64,000 nt of DNA, from contig NZ_JAABOS010000006.1 in the NCBI RefSeq assembly GCF_010078235.1, forward strand, positions 62,001 through 126,000, given 5' to 3'. Origin of the DNA: Cognatundibacterium crateris. GTDB taxonomy: Bacteria; Pseudomonadota; Gammaproteobacteria; Burkholderiales; Burkholderiaceae_D. Numbering within the stretch: position 1 is the stretch's first letter; every line of letters starts with the position of its first letter. Below, piece after piece: positions 43,903-54,515 of the stretch. Made by a program: the position numbers and the translations under genes. The notes beneath the pieces are model-generated. The model ran no database searches and was not told the DNA's origin. It saw only the letters and a program-made list of their open reading frames with translations.

Positions 43903-44490
43903 TTACTTCGCCCATGCAACCGAAACGCTGTTCCAGTACATGGTTTTGGATGCAGTCTTTCGAAGTTGGAACAGTAAGGCAAGATCACCAAAGCACGCAC
44001 TGAAATGCATACCAAAGGTATTCACCATTAGTGCCTGATTGATGTTGGGGTTGCAGTAAAAGAAAATGCTGAGTACAACCGTGAGTGTCAGCAGCGGCGC
44101 AAGCAAAATGATGTACATTCTGCGAGATGAAACCTCTCCGTTGTAAACGACAAATATCGTCCCATTTGCAGCCCCGGCCATGGTGCGCTTTGAAAAGCCA
44201 TGATCAGGGTGAAATGCAACGTGGATGATTTCGTGGATGACAAAATACAGTGCGATGAATATGCAAATCGTGCTCAGAATACGAACTGGTTGACTGCCCA
44301 CAGTCTGTACAAAGTCTTGCAGGTAACTGAAACCAAAGTAGTGCAGACACAGGCCATTGACTATAAAAAACAGCAAGATCGTGCCATAACTGATAAACCG
44401 TAGCATCAGGTTGGAAAAACCAAGCGGCACCGTTTGCCAGCCTTGGTTTAGTGGGGGATGCGTGATATTGGCTTCGAGAAATTTGATCAT
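43903..44490 (-). CDS. DUF3267-type membrane protein with HExxH
   Basis: A 195-residue protein with about four hydrophobic segments and HEIIH at 86-90 inside the membrane-proximal region, followed by HPDHG. This is the pattern of the DUF3267 putative zinc-metalloprotease family. The substrate and role are unknown. The ATG at 44490 is preferred; the longer open frame to 44643 adds a 51-residue Cys-rich piece without family character. It is more A+T-rich than the flanking core genes and lies against the mosaic repeat region, which suggests an accessory origin. Confidence 0.7.
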   Translation of the reverse strand: MIKFLEANITHPPLNQGWQTVPLGFSNLMLRFISYGTILLFFIVNGLCLHYFGFSYLQDFVQTVGSQPVRILSTICIFIALYFVIHEIIHVAFHPDHGFSKRTMAGAANGTIFVVYNGEVSSRRMYIILLAPLLTLTVVLSIFFYCNPNINQALMVNTFGMHFSACFGDLALLFQLRKTASKTMYWNSVSVAWAK

Positions 44491-44911
44491 AAACAGTGAA
44501 CTAGTGATTGGACAAAATACAGAGGTGGCAATTTGCCACTTCATTACTTCGGTAATTATTGCCACCCCCATGCGATCACGCCATGTATATTGCGCGAAGG
44601 TAAGCGAAATCGCTACCCTGATGGGGCAGTCTGGCCAGAACAAATGGTTATATTTTTCCAGAAATGATTTTTGTATGGTGAATAAATTTTCATGGATTTA
44701 ATCAGGATAGGGCTGGCAGACGGAATAAACTTTGGTCAAATGCCACAAAATGGAGCCATAGCCGTACAAACTTCAAGGCTGTTGCCGCATGGTGCATCGC
44801 AATAAGTTAGAATAAGCCTTTGAGAAACCTCAGACGGAAGCAAGTTGGTACGCTGGCGCTGGTTTGCCGGCAGCCTGCCTGCGCTGTCTGCCATCGTCTA
44901 AGCCGCCGCAC
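44491..44911. promoter_or_regulatory. Divergent intergenic region before the FAD oxidoreductase
   Basis: A 421-bp spacer between the leftward DUF3267 gene and the rightward oxidoreductase. It must carry both promoters. A TAGAAT box at 44808-44813 is the only -10-like element noticed on the plus strand. No RNA gene, repeat or hairpin of note was seen. Confidence 0.4.
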
Positions 44912-47900
44912 ATGAACGCTCCAGTCCAGATACCCACCCTGCATGCAGAGACGCCGCAGGGCGCTTTACCCACCCGTGTCCGGGAAATTCCGTATAACTA
45001 CACTTCATTCTCCGACCGTGAAATTGTGATCCGCTTGCTGGGCGAAGCGTCCTGGACGCTGCTGGATCAGTTGCGTGGTAAACGCCAGACCGGTCGTTCT
45101 GCACGCATGTTGTATGAAGTGCTGGGCGATATCTGGGTCGTGCGCCGTAACCCGTATCTGCAGGACGATATGCTGGATAATCCGGGACGGCGTCAGGCGC
45201 TGATCGATGCGCTGAATCACCGTCTGGCGGAAGTCGAAAAACGCCGCCTGAATACCCAGAATGATGACGATGCCGAGCGTAGCAACAGCGTGGAAACGCT
45301 GGTACAGGCTGCGCGCAAGGCAGTCGCCGATTTTGCGCGTGAATTCCGCGACACCTATGATTTGCGTAAAAAAGCCAGCCGTCTGCTGGCGCGCTATACC
45401 GCCAAAGACAATATCAAATTTGATGGCCTGAGCCGGGTCTCACATGTGACGGACGCGACTGACTGGCGCGTCGAATATCCGTTTGTGGTACTGACGCCGG
45501 ATACCGAAGATGAGATGGCAGGCTTGGTCAAGACTTGTATAGAACTTGGGCTGACCATTATTCCACGCGGCGGTGGTACCGGTTATACCGGTGGTGCGAT
45601 TCCGCTCACGCCTTTGTCGGCTGTGATTAACACGGAAAAACTGGAAACCCTGGGTGCAGTCGAGATGACACGCCTGCCGGGTGTGGATCGCGATTACGCG
45701 ACCATCTATTCCGGCGCAGGGGTCGTGACCAAGCGGGTGTCGGATGCGGCAGAAAAAGCTGGCTTCGTATTCGCAGTCGACCCGACTTCGGCCGAGGCGT
45801 CCTGCGTAGGCGGCAATGTGGCGATGAATGCGGGTGGTAAGAAAGCCGTGTTGTGGGGTACGGCGCTGGATAATCTGGCTTCCTGGAAAATGGTCGATCC
45901 GAATGGCGACTGGCTGGAAGTCACGCGTCTGGAACATAATCTGGGCAAGATCCATGACGTGGAACTGGCGAAATTCCGGCTGGAGTGGACCCATCCCGGC
46001 GATAAGCAGCCTTTCAAAACCGAGCAGCTGGAAATCAAGGGCCGCGTATTCCGCAAAGAGGGCTTGGGTAAGGACGTGACTGACAAATTCCTGGCTGGCT
46101 TGCCAGGTGTGCAAAAAGAGGGCTGTGACGGACTGATTACTTCCGCGCGCTGGATTTTGCACAAAATGCCGAAATTTGCGCGCACCGTTTGTCTGGAATT
46201 TTTTGGCCAGGCCAGGGATGCGATTCCTAGCATCGTCGAGATCAAAGACTATCTGGATGGCGAAAGCAAGCAGGGCGGCGCGATACTCGCCGGTCTGGAG
46301 CATCTGGACGAGCGTTATCTGAAAGCAGTGGGCTACACCACCAAATCCAAACGCGGTGTGTTGCCAAAGATGGCCTTGTTCGGCGATATCGTCGGCGATG
46401 ATGAAGATGCGGTAGCGCGGGCTGCCTCGGAAGTGATACGCATCGCGAATACCCGCGTGGGTGAAGGCTTTGTCGCGGTGAGTCCGGAAGCACGTAAAAA
46501 ATTCTGGCTGGACCGCGCTAAAACAGCCGCCATTTCCAAGCATACCAATGCCTTCAAAATCAATGAAGACGTGGTGATACCGCTCAATCGTATGGGCGAA
46601 TATACCGACGGTATAGAACGTATCAATATCGAATTGTCGATACAAAATAAACTCGCCATGCTGGCTGAGTTGAAAGCATTTTTCAGTAAAGGCAATCTGC
46701 CGCTGGGTAAGAGTGAGGATGCCGATGGCGACGATATTCCGGCGGCTGAATTGCTGGAAGACCGGGTATTGCAAACCCAGGCTTTACTCGATGCGACCCA
46801 GGCACGCTGGTCTTATTTACTGCAGCAACTGGATAAGCCTTTGCGTGAAGCACAGTCCGAATTACTGCAACTGGGCCTGGAAAAACTGGCAGCGAATGTT
46901 GAAGAAAGGCTGCAACGCCAGCCTGACGCAACGGTGTTCTCGCTGGTGCAGGACAGAACCATACGCGTCTCCTGGAAAAATGAATTACGCAGCCCTTTGC
47001 GTCAGATTTTTAACGGCGCCGCATTCCGCCTGATACTGGATGAGTGCGTCGCCCTGCATAAAAAAGTACTGCGCAGCCGTGTGTTTGTCGCTTTGCATAT
47101 GCATGCAGGTGACGGCAATGTGCATACCAATTTGCCGGTGAATTCGGATGACTATGCGATGCTGCAGGTGGCGCATCATGCGGTAGCGCGCATCATGGTG
47201 TTGGCACGTTCGCTCAATGGCGTGATTTCAGGCGAACACGGCATCGGCATCACCAAGCTGGAATTCCTGACTGAAGAGGAAATCCGTGACTTCCGCAGCT
47301 ACAAACAAAGAATCGATCCTGAAGGCCGCTTCAATAAAGGCAAGCTGCTGAATCTGCCTGAGTTCGCCGCGGATTTACGCAATGCCTATACGCCTTCATT
47401 TGGACTGATGGGCCATGAGTCGCTGATCATGCAGCAAAGCGATATTGGCGCGATTGCTAACAGTGTCAAGGATTGTCTGCGTTGCGGTAAATGCAAACCG
47501 GTGTGCGCCACCCATGTGCCGCGCGCGAATCTGCTGTATTCGCCGCGTAATAAAATTCTTGCGACTTCGCTGCTGGTTGAGGCCTTCCTGTATGAAGAGC
47601 AAACCCGGCGTGGGATATCGATCAAACACTGGGATGAGTTCTCGGATGTGGCTGATCACTGCACGGTCTGCCATAAGTGCGTGAACCCCTGCCCGGTGGA
47701 TATCGACTTTGGCGATGTCTCTATGAATATGCGCAATCTGCTGCGCAAAATGGGACAGAAAAAATTCAACCCAGGTACCTCGGCGGCGATGTTCTTCCTG
47801 AATGCGACTGACCCGGCCACGATTAATGCGACCCGTCAGGTCATGATAGGGCTGGGCTATAAAGCGCAGCGCTTAGGCCACGACTTACTGAAGAAAGTGG

Positions 47901-48889
47901 TGAAGAAGCAGACTAAGGCACCACCGGCAACGGTAGGCCGCGCACCGGTCAAAGAGCAGGTCATCCACTTTATCAATAAAAAAATGCCGGGCAATCTGCC
48001 TAAGAAAACTGCGCGTGCTTTGCTTGATATTGAGGACGATAAAGTAGTGCCGATTATCCGTAATCCGCACACCACCAATGCCGATACCGAAGCCGTGTTT
48101 TACTTCCCGGGCTGTGGCTCGGAACGTCTGTTCTCGCAGGTAGGTCTGGCGACGCAGGCGATGTTGTGGAATGTCGGTGTACAGACGGTGCTGCCACCTG
48201 GCTATCTGTGCTGCGGTTATCCGCAACGCGGTAACGGCCAGTTTGATAAGGCAGAGAAAATGATGACGGATAACCGCGTGCTGTTTCACCGCATGGCGAA
48301 TACACTCAATTATCTGGATATCAAAACGGTGGTGGTATCTTGCGGTACTTGCTATGACCAGCTCGCGACCTACGAGTTTGATAAAATTTTCCCGGGCTGC
48401 CGCATTATCGATATCCACGAATATCTGATGGAGAAAAATGTGCGTCTGGAAGGCGTGACCGGTACCCGTTACATGTATCACGATCCCTGCCATACGCCGA
48501 TGAAGTTGCAGGACTCGCTGAAGACAGTGAACGCGTTGATTCCGGCTGCCAATGGCACACAGAAGATAGAGAAAAACGAACGTTGCTGCGGTGAGTCTGG
48601 CACGCTGGCAGTCAGCCGTCCTGACATATCTACTCAGATACGCTTCCGCAAAGAAGGCGAAATGCAGCGCGGTGCCGATAAGCTGCGCGCGGATGGCTTT
48701 AGCGGTGATGTGAAAATTCTTACCTCCTGCCCATCCTGTATGCAAGGCCTGTCGCGCTATAACGACGACAGTGGCACTGAGGCTGATTACATTGTGGTCG
48801 AAATGGCGAAGCATATTCTGGGTGAGAACTGGTTGCCTGAATATGTGGCTAAAGCGAATAACGGCGGAATTGAAAGGGTATTGGTGTGA
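44912..48889 (+). CDS. FAD-linked oxidoreductase with 4Fe-4S and CCG domains (DUF3683 type, D-lactate dehydrogenase-like)
   Basis: A 1,325-residue fusion combining the roles of a GlcD-like FAD subunit and a GlcF-like iron-sulfur subunit. The order is a DUF3683 N-terminal domain (1-150), a FAD-binding domain with [12 protein letters not shown] (218-229), an FAD-oxidase C-terminal domain (to about 810) with [10 protein letters not shown], two 4Fe-4S motifs beginning at Cys855 and Cys917, and two CCG domains with CCG at 1100 and 1225. It probably oxidises D-lactate or a related 2-hydroxy acid at the membrane, with electrons to quinone. The substrate is not proven. The ATG at 44912 is chosen over an upstream TTG. 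Confidence 0.9.
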   Translation: MNAPVQIPTLHAETPQGALPTRVREIPYNYTSFSDREIVIRLLGEASWTLLDQLRGKRQTGRSARMLYEVLGDIWVVRRNPYLQDDMLDNPGRRQALIDALNHRLAEVEKRRLNTQNDDDAERSNSVETLVQAARKAVADFAREFRDTYDLRKKASRLLARYTAKDNIKFDGLSRVSHVTDATDWRVEYPFVVLTPDTEDEMAGLVKTCIELGLTIIPRGGGTGYTGGAIPLTPLSAVINTEKLETLGAVEMTRLPGVDRDYATIYSGAGVVTKRVSDAAEKAGFVFAVDPTSAEASCVGGNVAMNAGGKKAVLWGTALDNLASWKMVDPNGDWLEVTRLEHNLGKIHDVELAKFRLEWTHPGDKQPFKTEQLEIKGRVFRKEGLGKDVTDKFLAGLPGVQKEGCDGLITSARWILHKMPKFARTVCLEFFGQARDAIPSIVEIKDYLDGESKQGGAILAGLEHLDERYLKAVGYTTKSKRGVLPKMALFGDIVGDDEDAVARAASEVIRIANTRVGEGFVAVSPEARKKFWLDRAKTAAISKHTNAFKINEDVVIPLNRMGEYTDGIERINIELSIQNKLAMLAELKAFFSKGNLPLGKSEDADGDDIPAAELLEDRVLQTQALLDATQARWSYLLQQLDKPLREAQSELLQLGLEKLAANVEERLQRQPDATVFSLVQDRTIRVSWKNELRSPLRQIFNGAAFRLILDECVALHKKVLRSRVFVALHMHAGDGNVHTNLPVNSDDYAMLQVAHHAVARIMVLARSLNGVISGEHGIGITKLEFLTEEEIRDFRSYKQRIDPEGRFNKGKLLNLPEFAADLRNAYTPSFGLMGHESLIMQQSDIGAIANSVKDCLRCGKCKPVCATHVPRANLLYSPRNKILATSLLVEAFLYEEQTRRGISIKHWDEFSDVADHCTVCHKCVNPCPVDIDFGDVSMNMRNLLRKMGQKKFNPGTSAAMFFLNATDPATINATRQVMIGLGYKAQRLGHDLLKKVVKKQTKAPPATVGRAPVKEQVIHFINKKMPGNLPKKTARALLDIEDDKVVPIIRNPHTTNADTEAVFYFPGCGSERLFSQVGLATQAMLWNVGVQTVLPPGYLCCGYPQRGNGQFDKAEKMMTDNRVLFHRMANTLNYLDIKTVVVSCGTCYDQLATYEFDKIFPGCRIIDIHEYLMEKNVRLEGVTGTRYMYHDPCHTPMKLQDSLKTVNALIPAANGTQKIEKNERCCGESGTLAVSRPDISTQIRFRKEGEMQRGADKLRADGFSGDVKILTSCPSCMQGLSRYNDDSGTEADYIVVEMAKHILGENWLPEYVAKANNGGIERVLV

Positions 48890-49341
48890 TGCAGTCTGTT
48901 CAGCATGAAGCCGTGCCCGGCTGTGAATTATGTGCGGCTACTCAGCCGCAGCTTATTGTGAGCAGTGCTAACTGGCGCGTGATTTTGGTGGATGACGCGA
49001 GTTATCCTGGCTTTTGCCGTGTGATCTGGAACCACCATGTTAAAGAAATGACCGATTTGTCTGAGGCAGAACGGCTGGAAATCATGCAGGTGGTGTGGCA
49101 GGTGGAAGCGGCGCAGCGTGAAGTGCTGCTGCCGCATAAGATCAATCTGGCCAGTTTTGGTAATATGGTGCCGCATTTACACTGGCATGTGATACCGCGC
49201 TATCTGGATGACGTTCATTTTCCGAATCCGGTCTGGGCAGCAGTACAGACCCGTGGCCCGGCAGAAGAAATTCTGACCGCCAGACGTGAACGCCTGCCGC
49301 AATTAATCCGCGCCATACAACAGCGCTTATCCAGCATATAA
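48889..49341 (+). CDS. HIT-family nucleotide hydrolase/transferase
   Basis: A 150-residue histidine-triad protein with HLHWHVIPRY near residue 100, the HxHxHx catalytic motif, and a CxxC pair (CELC) near the N-terminus that may bind zinc. HIT proteins cleave nucleoside phosphoramidates or dinucleotides. The ATG at 48889 shares its A with the preceding TGA (TGATG), so translation is coupled to the oxidoreductase; a GTG one codon earlier is also possible. Confidence 0.9.
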   Translation: MQSVQHEAVPGCELCAATQPQLIVSSANWRVILVDDASYPGFCRVIWNHHVKEMTDLSEAERLEIMQVVWQVEAAQREVLLPHKINLASFGNMVPHLHWHVIPRYLDDVHFPNPVWAAVQTRGPAEEILTARRERLPQLIRAIQQRLSSI

Positions 49342-49346
49342 CAACG

Positions 49347-49763
49347 ATGAGTACAGCTAAACCACAACCTACTTCACTCAATGCGCGTACCCAGTCGCGC
49401 GTCCTGGAAATCAGCTTTGACGATGGTCGCAGCTTTGTGCTGCCGTTTGAGCTGATGCGTGTGTATTCGCCTTCAGCGGAAGTACGTGGTCACGGCGTGG
49501 GGCAGGAAACCCTGCAGACCGGTAAGCGCGAAGTCAGCCTGGTGGGCATAGAGCCGGTCGGGAATTATGCGGTGCGGCCCTTGTTTTCAGACGAACATAG
49601 CTCAGGAATTTTCACCTGGGAGTATTTACACTGGTTAGGCGAAAATCAGAGCCAGCTGTGGCAGGACTATCTGCAAAAGCTGCAGGCAGCTGGGCATCCG
49701 GGTGAGACTGGCCGCGATGCGCCCATGATCAGTGCAGGACGTTCCTGTGGCAGCGCGCACTAA
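49347..49763 (+). CDS. DUF971 (GBBH-like N-terminal) protein
   Basis: A 138-residue protein with the DUF971 fold: SFDDGRSFVLPFELMRVYSPSAEV, NYAVRPLFSDEHSSGIFTWEYL. The fold resembles the N-terminal domain of gamma-butyrobetaine hydroxylase, whose family has been linked to iron-sulfur or zinc-binding roles. Its own function is unknown. It starts 5 bp after the HIT gene and sits a little upstream of ubiE, an arrangement common in betaproteobacteria. Confidence 0.88.
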   Translation: MSTAKPQPTSLNARTQSRVLEISFDDGRSFVLPFELMRVYSPSAEVRGHGVGQETLQTGKREVSLVGIEPVGNYAVRPLFSDEHSSGIFTWEYLHWLGENQSQLWQDYLQKLQAAGHPGETGRDAPMISAGRSCGSAH

Positions 49764-49791
49764 GCGTTTATTACAGACCGGACGCAGGCAA

Positions 49792-50340
49792 ATGCGCCGC
49801 TTTGGCCGCACAGCCAGTGTCAGTGCGGCAGGTTTGCTGCTGATGAGCGCTTGCAGCAGCATTACTGAAGCGCCGCCTGATCGCAGTGGCTCTGTGCCTG
49901 GCATAGCCAGCCCTGTCATTGGTTCTGGTCATACGAATGCTGTTCCGGCGGAGATGCCAGCACGTTCACTGCCACCTCCGGCACCATCACAGGCGGCCAG
50001 CATAGATGCATATAAGCGCGAGGTGGCGCAGCGCGTCTATGCCAGTTTCCCTTCTTATGTGTATCAGGAGCAGCCTCAGCCTTTGCTGCGTGCCGTGATC
50101 GTGCTGCGTTATGTGATCAATGCCGATGGCAGTCTGAGCCGGGTGGAACTGTTACGCGGTAACGGCGACCGTTTTGCTGAACAGCGCGCCATGCAAAGCC
50201 TGCGTCAGGCTGCACCGTTTGCCAAACCGCCGGCTAAATTAATTCGTGGCGCCAGACTGGAGCTATCTGAAACCTGGCTGTTCAATGATGATGGGCGTTT
50301 TCAGGTGCGCAGTATCGCCTTACCTCAGCGCGCAGAGTAG
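49792..50340 (+). CDS. TonB-C-like lipoprotein
   Basis: A 182-residue protein with a lipoprotein signal peptide (lipobox LMSAC, Cys20), a Pro/Ser/Ala-rich linker (about 30-75) and a TonB C-terminal-like domain (about 90-178; LRYVINADGSLSRVELLRGNG). Unlike true TonB it is lipid-anchored and lacks an N-terminal membrane helix that could contact ExbB, so a role in energising receptors is doubtful. The ATG at 49792 is preferred; a GTG at 49732 would put the start inside the DUF971 gene and give a poor signal peptide. Confidence 0.75.
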   Translation: MRRFGRTASVSAAGLLLMSACSSITEAPPDRSGSVPGIASPVIGSGHTNAVPAEMPARSLPPPAPSQAASIDAYKREVAQRVYASFPSYVYQEQPQPLLRAVIVLRYVINADGSLSRVELLRGNGDRFAEQRAMQSLRQAAPFAKPPAKLIRGARLELSETWLFNDDGRFQVRSIALPQRAE

Positions 50341-50459
50341 GCTGCTGTGCAGCGTCCCGGGCTGCGGCCAGTACCCTGGATACATGTTGAGATGACCAAA
50401 ATCCATGCCGTTTGCGGGCACTTCCCCTATAATGCGGCATCGCAAAGGAGTCAGAAATT

Positions 50460-51194
50460 ATGAGCAATACCACCCATTTCGGTTACACCACAGTCGAAGA
50501 AAATCAAAAAGTACATAAGGTTGCGGAAGTTTTCCATTCTGTGGCGGCCAAATACGACATCATGAATGACGTGATGTCCGGTGGCTTGCACCGCATCTGG
50601 AAAATCTTCACCATCGCCCAGGCTGGCGTGCGTCCCGGCTTCAAGGTGCTGGATATCGCCGGTGGCACCGGTGATCTGACCAAGGAATTTGTGAAGCAGG
50701 CGGGCAAGACTGGCGAAGTCTGGCATACCGATATTAATGAGTCGATGTTGCGTGTAGGACGCGATCGCCTCTTGAATAAAGGCCTGATCACCCCCACTTT
50801 ACTGTGCGATGCAGAGAAATTGCCTTTCCAGGATAATTATTTTGACCGCGTCACGGTCGCTTTTGGTTTGCGTAATATGACGCACAAAGAGCAGGCGCTG
50901 GCAGAAATGCACAGGGTGTTAAAGCCGGGCGGTAAATTGCTGGTGCTGGAATTCTCTAAGGTGCCTGAAGTGCTGCAAAAACCGTATGACCTGTATTCAT
51001 TCAAGATACTGCCTTGGATGGGCCAGAAAATCGCTGGTGATGCAGACAGTTACCGTTATTTAGCGGAATCTATCCGTATGCATCCGGATCAGGAAACGCT
51101 GAAAGGCATGATGGAAGCGGTCGGTCTGGAAAAGGTACAATATTTCAATTTGACGGCAGGTGTGGCCGCATTACACACTGGAATCAAACTTTAA
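50460..51194 (+). CDS. ubiE: Ubiquinone/menaquinone biosynthesis C-methyltransferase
   Basis: SAM-dependent C-methylation of the ubiquinone ring precursor. The 244 residues match the family. The N-terminal [31 protein letters not shown] is diagnostic, motif I is LDIAGGTGD (Asp65), and [18 protein letters not shown] is near the end. AAAGGAG lies 8 bases before the ATG. It opens the ubiE-Tim44-ubiJ-ubiB cluster. Confidence 0.96.
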   Translation: MSNTTHFGYTTVEENQKVHKVAEVFHSVAAKYDIMNDVMSGGLHRIWKIFTIAQAGVRPGFKVLDIAGGTGDLTKEFVKQAGKTGEVWHTDINESMLRVGRDRLLNKGLITPTLLCDAEKLPFQDNYFDRVTVAFGLRNMTHKEQALAEMHRVLKPGGKLLVLEFSKVPEVLQKPYDLYSFKILPWMGQKIAGDADSYRYLAESIRMHPDQETLKGMMEAVGLEKVQYFNLTAGVAALHTGIKL

Positions 51195-51214
51195 GAAGTG
51201 AAGGAGTCACTGCA

Positions 51215-52138
51215 ATGAAGAAATTTTTACTCGCCATGGTCATGGTCGCCAGCACCTTAGCAATGACGGTGACGGATGCTGATGCTAAACGCCTGGGTAG
51301 CGGTGGGTCTTCCGGACGCCAGTCACAAAACGTGTCACGCCAGGCGACGCCGGCTACACCTGCGAATCCGGGTAATGCTGCGAATCAGGCCAAGCCTGGT
51401 GCGCCAGCTGCTGCACCGGCAGCTGCTGTTCCGCCTAAACCAGCGACACCATGGAAAGGTATCGTCGGCGGTCTGATCGGTGGTGCCTTGCTGGCGGGTG
51501 TGTTGTCGCACTTTGGTCTGGGTGGTGCCGTCGCCAGTATGTTGGGTTCGCTGCTGACTTTTGCGACCATCGGTCTTCTGATTTTCTTCCTGTTCCGTCT
51601 GTTCCGTGGCAATAAAGCGGCACCGGCGAACGCCTTTAGTCAGCCAGCGTATGCCGGTGTACCACAGGCGCAGAGCTTTAATCAGGCTCAGCCTCAGGCA
51701 GATCATCAGGCTTATCAGTCAGCCCAGACACAGACTGCAGTCGATCCGAATGCGGGTTCCTGGACAATTCCGGCTGATTTTGATGTGCCTGGCTTCCTGC
51801 GCAGCTCCAAGTCTTATTTCATCCGCTTGCAAGCGGCCTGGGATAAGGCTGACATCAATGATCTGCGTGAATTCACTACCGCCGAAATGTTCGCTGAATT
51901 GAAATTGCAATTGCAGGAACGTGGTGCCAGTGCGAATGTGACCGACGTGGTCAGTATCGATGCCGATTTGCTGGGGATTGAACAGGTAGGCAATGATTAC
52001 ATGGCCAGCGTGAAATTCACTGGCATGATCAAAGAAGCGGCGAATGCGCCGACCGAGCCTTTCGCCGAAGTCTGGAATCTGTCTAAACCTGCAAATGGTC
52101 AGGGTGGCTGGGTACTGGCAGGGATACAGCAAGTCTGA
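51215..52138 (+). CDS. Tim44-like domain protein
   Basis: A 307-residue protein with a signal peptide or anchor (1-24, ending ADA), a low-complexity Ala/Pro/Gln region (25-75), hydrophobic segments between about 80 and 128, a Gln-rich spacer and a C-terminal Tim44/MBA1-like domain (about 175-307). The Tim44 fold binds membranes and lipophilic groups; bacterial versions have no settled role. It lies between ubiE and ubiJ, so a link to quinone or membrane function is possible. A strong terminator follows. Confidence 0.85.
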   Translation: MKKFLLAMVMVASTLAMTVTDADAKRLGSGGSSGRQSQNVSRQATPATPANPGNAANQAKPGAPAAAPAAAVPPKPATPWKGIVGGLIGGALLAGVLSHFGLGGAVASMLGSLLTFATIGLLIFFLFRLFRGNKAAPANAFSQPAYAGVPQAQSFNQAQPQADHQAYQSAQTQTAVDPNAGSWTIPADFDVPGFLRSSKSYFIRLQAAWDKADINDLREFTTAEMFAELKLQLQERGASANVTDVVSIDADLLGIEQVGNDYMASVKFTGMIKEAANAPTEPFAEVWNLSKPANGQGGWVLAGIQQV

Positions 52139-52265
52139 TCTGGCAGTGCAGACAGGTCGCAGCAATGCGCTGCCAATCAGTTGATCGCAATCAGTTGATA
52201 GCAATAAGTTGACATCAGCTGATACAGATCCAGGACCTGCCTGCCCGGAAACTGTTAAACTGGAG

Positions 52266-52296
52266 ACCGCCCGTCATTTGTCGGGCGGTTTTTTTA
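52266..52296 (+). terminator. Rho-independent terminator after Tim44-like gene
   Basis: ACCGCCCG (52266-52273) pairs with CGGGCGGT (52282-52289) over an 8-base loop, followed by a T-run to 52296. It separates ubiE-Tim44 from ubiJ-ubiB, so the latter may need its own promoter. Confidence 0.9.
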
Positions 52297-52356
52297 TTGA
52301 TACCTGGCAGAGCATATCCAGACGTGTTGGATACTAAGCCTGCCACCGGGACTGTT

Positions 52357-52929
52357 ATGATCTCCATTGCTCCCTTTATTAATCACTTGTTAGCGCGCGA
52401 AGACTGGGCTTTGCAGCAGTTATTACCGCATGCCGGTAAGGTCGCCTGTATTGATACCCAAATGCTGCAAATCCGCCTGAGGATAGCGGTCGATGGCTAT
52501 CTGGAAGCGGTAGCGCCGGATGCGCTGGCTGATGTCACGATACGGATACAGGCCAGCGATGTGCCGCTGATACTGCAAAACCGCGAACGTGCTTTCTCTT
52601 ATGTGAAAATTGAAGGGGATGCTGATCTGGCGAATACCATATCCCGGCTCAGTGAACACTTACGCTGGGATGCGGAGGCCGATCTGAGCCGTGTGATTGG
52701 CGATATTCCCGCCGTCCATCTGGTCGCGGGCAGTAAATCATTGATAGCAAACGTGCAGCAGGCGCACCAGCGGCTGCAACACAATCTGGCTGAATATCTC
52801 ACCGAAGAAAAACCCGTGCTGGTACGGCCGCAGCTGACCCGCCAGCTAAGTCAGCAAGTTCAACAAACCCGCGATGATGTCGAGCGTCTCATGAAGCGCA
52901 TCGAAAGACTGGAAAGGTTGCGTTCATGA
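52357..52929 (+). CDS. ubiJ: Ubiquinone biosynthesis accessory factor UbiJ (SCP2 domain)
   Basis: A 190-residue protein with an N-terminal SCP2-type lipid-binding domain (about 15-115) and a C-terminal helical segment with heptad character (about 140-190, [25 protein letters not shown]). UbiJ binds ubiquinone intermediates and scaffolds the soluble Ubi complex. The ATG at 52357 begins [12 protein letters not shown], matching the family better than the longer frame from 52297. It overlaps ubiB by 4 bp. Confidence 0.9.
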   Translation: MISIAPFINHLLAREDWALQQLLPHAGKVACIDTQMLQIRLRIAVDGYLEAVAPDALADVTIRIQASDVPLILQNRERAFSYVKIEGDADLANTISRLSEHLRWDAEADLSRVIGDIPAVHLVAGSKSLIANVQQAHQRLQHNLAEYLTEEKPVLVRPQLTRQLSQQVQQTRDDVERLMKRIERLERLRS

Positions 52930-54491
52930 TTTTGAAGTTTGTCCGTCTGTTTAAAATTATCCGTGTCACGCTGCGTTATGGCATAGATGAAATCGCGCTC
53001 AGCGGCTTGCAAGTACCGGGCTTGCTGAAGCTGTTGAAAACCGCTTTGTTTTGGCGTGACTTGTCAGCGCCGCGTGGCGAGCGCCTGCGCAAAGCCTTAG
53101 AAGACCTGGGTCCTATTTTTGTGAAGTTCGGCCAGGTCTTATCCACCCGGCGTGATCTGATGCCACCGGATATCGCCGAAGAACTCGCGAAGCTGCAGGA
53201 TCGCGTTCCTTCCTTCGATCCTGATCTGGCAATAGCACAGATACAGAAATCACTGGGTGCCCATCCAGATACCTTGTTCGGCAGTTTTGAACGCATACCG
53301 GTCGCATCTGCTTCCATCGCGCAGGTGCATTTCGCTACGCTCAAAGACGGCCGTGAAGTCGCGGTCAAAGTCCTGCGTCCCGGGATGAAAGACACGATCG
53401 ATAAAGATGTAGCCCTGATGCAGGTCGCCGCCAGCTGGCTGGAAGCCTTGTGGGCCGATGGCAAGCGCCTCAAGGCCAGAGAGGTGGTCGCAGAATTTGA
53501 TAAATACTTGCATGACGAACTGGATCTGATGCGTGAAGCAGCGAATGGCAGCCAGTTGCGCCGTAATTTCATGGACTCCGATTTATTGCTGGTACCGGAA
53601 ATGCATTGGGACTACTGTTCTTCATCGGTGATCGTGATGGAGCGCATGAAGGGTATACCGATTTCCCAGATTGAGCGTTTGCGTGAAGCCGGGGTCGATC
53701 TCAGTAAATTATCCAGAGATGGCGTGACCATCTTTTTCACCCAGATTTTCCGCGATGGTTTTTTTCATGCGGATATGCATCCCGGGAATATCCTGGTATC
53801 GACAGAGCCGGCGACCTTTGGACGCTACATCGCGCTGGATTTTGGTATCGTTGGCACCCTCAATGACTTTGATAAAGATTATCTGTCGCAGAATTTCCTG
53901 GCCTTTTTCCAGCGCGATTACAAACGCGTGGCACAAGCCCATATCGAATCTGGCTGGGCGCCGAAAGAGACCCGTGTCGATGAGCTGGAAGCCGCAGTAC
54001 GCGCTTGTTGTGAGCCCATCTTTGATCGTCCGCTAAAAGATATTTCATTTGGTCAGGTGCTGCTGCGTCTGTTCCAGACTTCACGCCGTTTTAATGTAGA
54101 AGTCCAGCCGCAACTGGTACTGCTGCAAAAGACACTGCTGAACATTGAAGGCTTGGGACGTCAGCTCGATCCGGATCTGGATTTATGGAAAACCGCCAAA
54201 CCTTATCTGGAGCGCTGGATGAGCGAGCAGGTGGGTTGGCGCGGGCTGCTCGATAAACTCAAAGACGAGGCGCCACGCTACAGCCATATCTTCCCGCAAT
54301 TGCCACGTCTCGCGCATCAGGCCCTGAGCCGGGTGGCAGAGGGGAATCAGGATCACCAGATGCTGGCTGCTTTGCTGGCAGAGCAAAGGGCGACCAATAC
54401 CCTGCTGCGTACCATCATTTACTTTGCCGGTGGCTTGCTGGCTGGTGTGATTGCTGCGCAATTGCTATACCACTGGTACTTTTTGGCCTGA
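52926..54491 (+). CDS. ubiB: UbiB (ABC1/ADCK-type atypical kinase for ubiquinone synthesis)
   Basis: A 521-residue membrane-anchored atypical kinase/ATPase needed for ubiquinone synthesis. Visible motifs are the family KxGQ (KFGQ, 67-70), AVKVLRPG, a Glu-rich [26 protein letters not shown] and [10 protein letters not shown]-terminal hydrophobic region (about 495-520) gives one or two membrane helices. The ATG overlaps the ubiJ stop (ATGA). Confidence 0.96.
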   Translation: MILKFVRLFKIIRVTLRYGIDEIALSGLQVPGLLKLLKTALFWRDLSAPRGERLRKALEDLGPIFVKFGQVLSTRRDLMPPDIAEELAKLQDRVPSFDPDLAIAQIQKSLGAHPDTLFGSFERIPVASASIAQVHFATLKDGREVAVKVLRPGMKDTIDKDVALMQVAASWLEALWADGKRLKAREVVAEFDKYLHDELDLMREAANGSQLRRNFMDSDLLLVPEMHWDYCSSSVIVMERMKGIPISQIERLREAGVDLSKLSRDGVTIFFTQIFRDGFFHADMHPGNILVSTEPATFGRYIALDFGIVGTLNDFDKDYLSQNFLAFFQRDYKRVAQAHIESGWAPKETRVDELEAAVRACCEPIFDRPLKDISFGQVLLRLFQTSRRFNVEVQPQLVLLQKTLLNIEGLGRQLDPDLDLWKTAKPYLERWMSEQVGWRGLLDKLKDEAPRYSHIFPQLPRLAHQALSRVAEGNQDHQMLAALLAEQRATNTLLRTIIYFAGGLLAGVIAAQLLYHWYFLA

Positions 54492-54515
54492 ACCTCAGGC
54501 AGGGAAGCTGCGACT

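Noticed and set aside
43693-43977. 94-codon chimeric frame across the fragment mosaic
   Set aside because: Made by fusion of two gene fragments; the BLUF part is out of its native frame and there is no ribosome-binding site, so it is not called as a gene.
45440-46774. 444-codon minus-strand frame opposite the FAD oxidoreductase
   Set aside because: Explained by codon bias of the real gene; it has no motifs and no ribosome-binding site.
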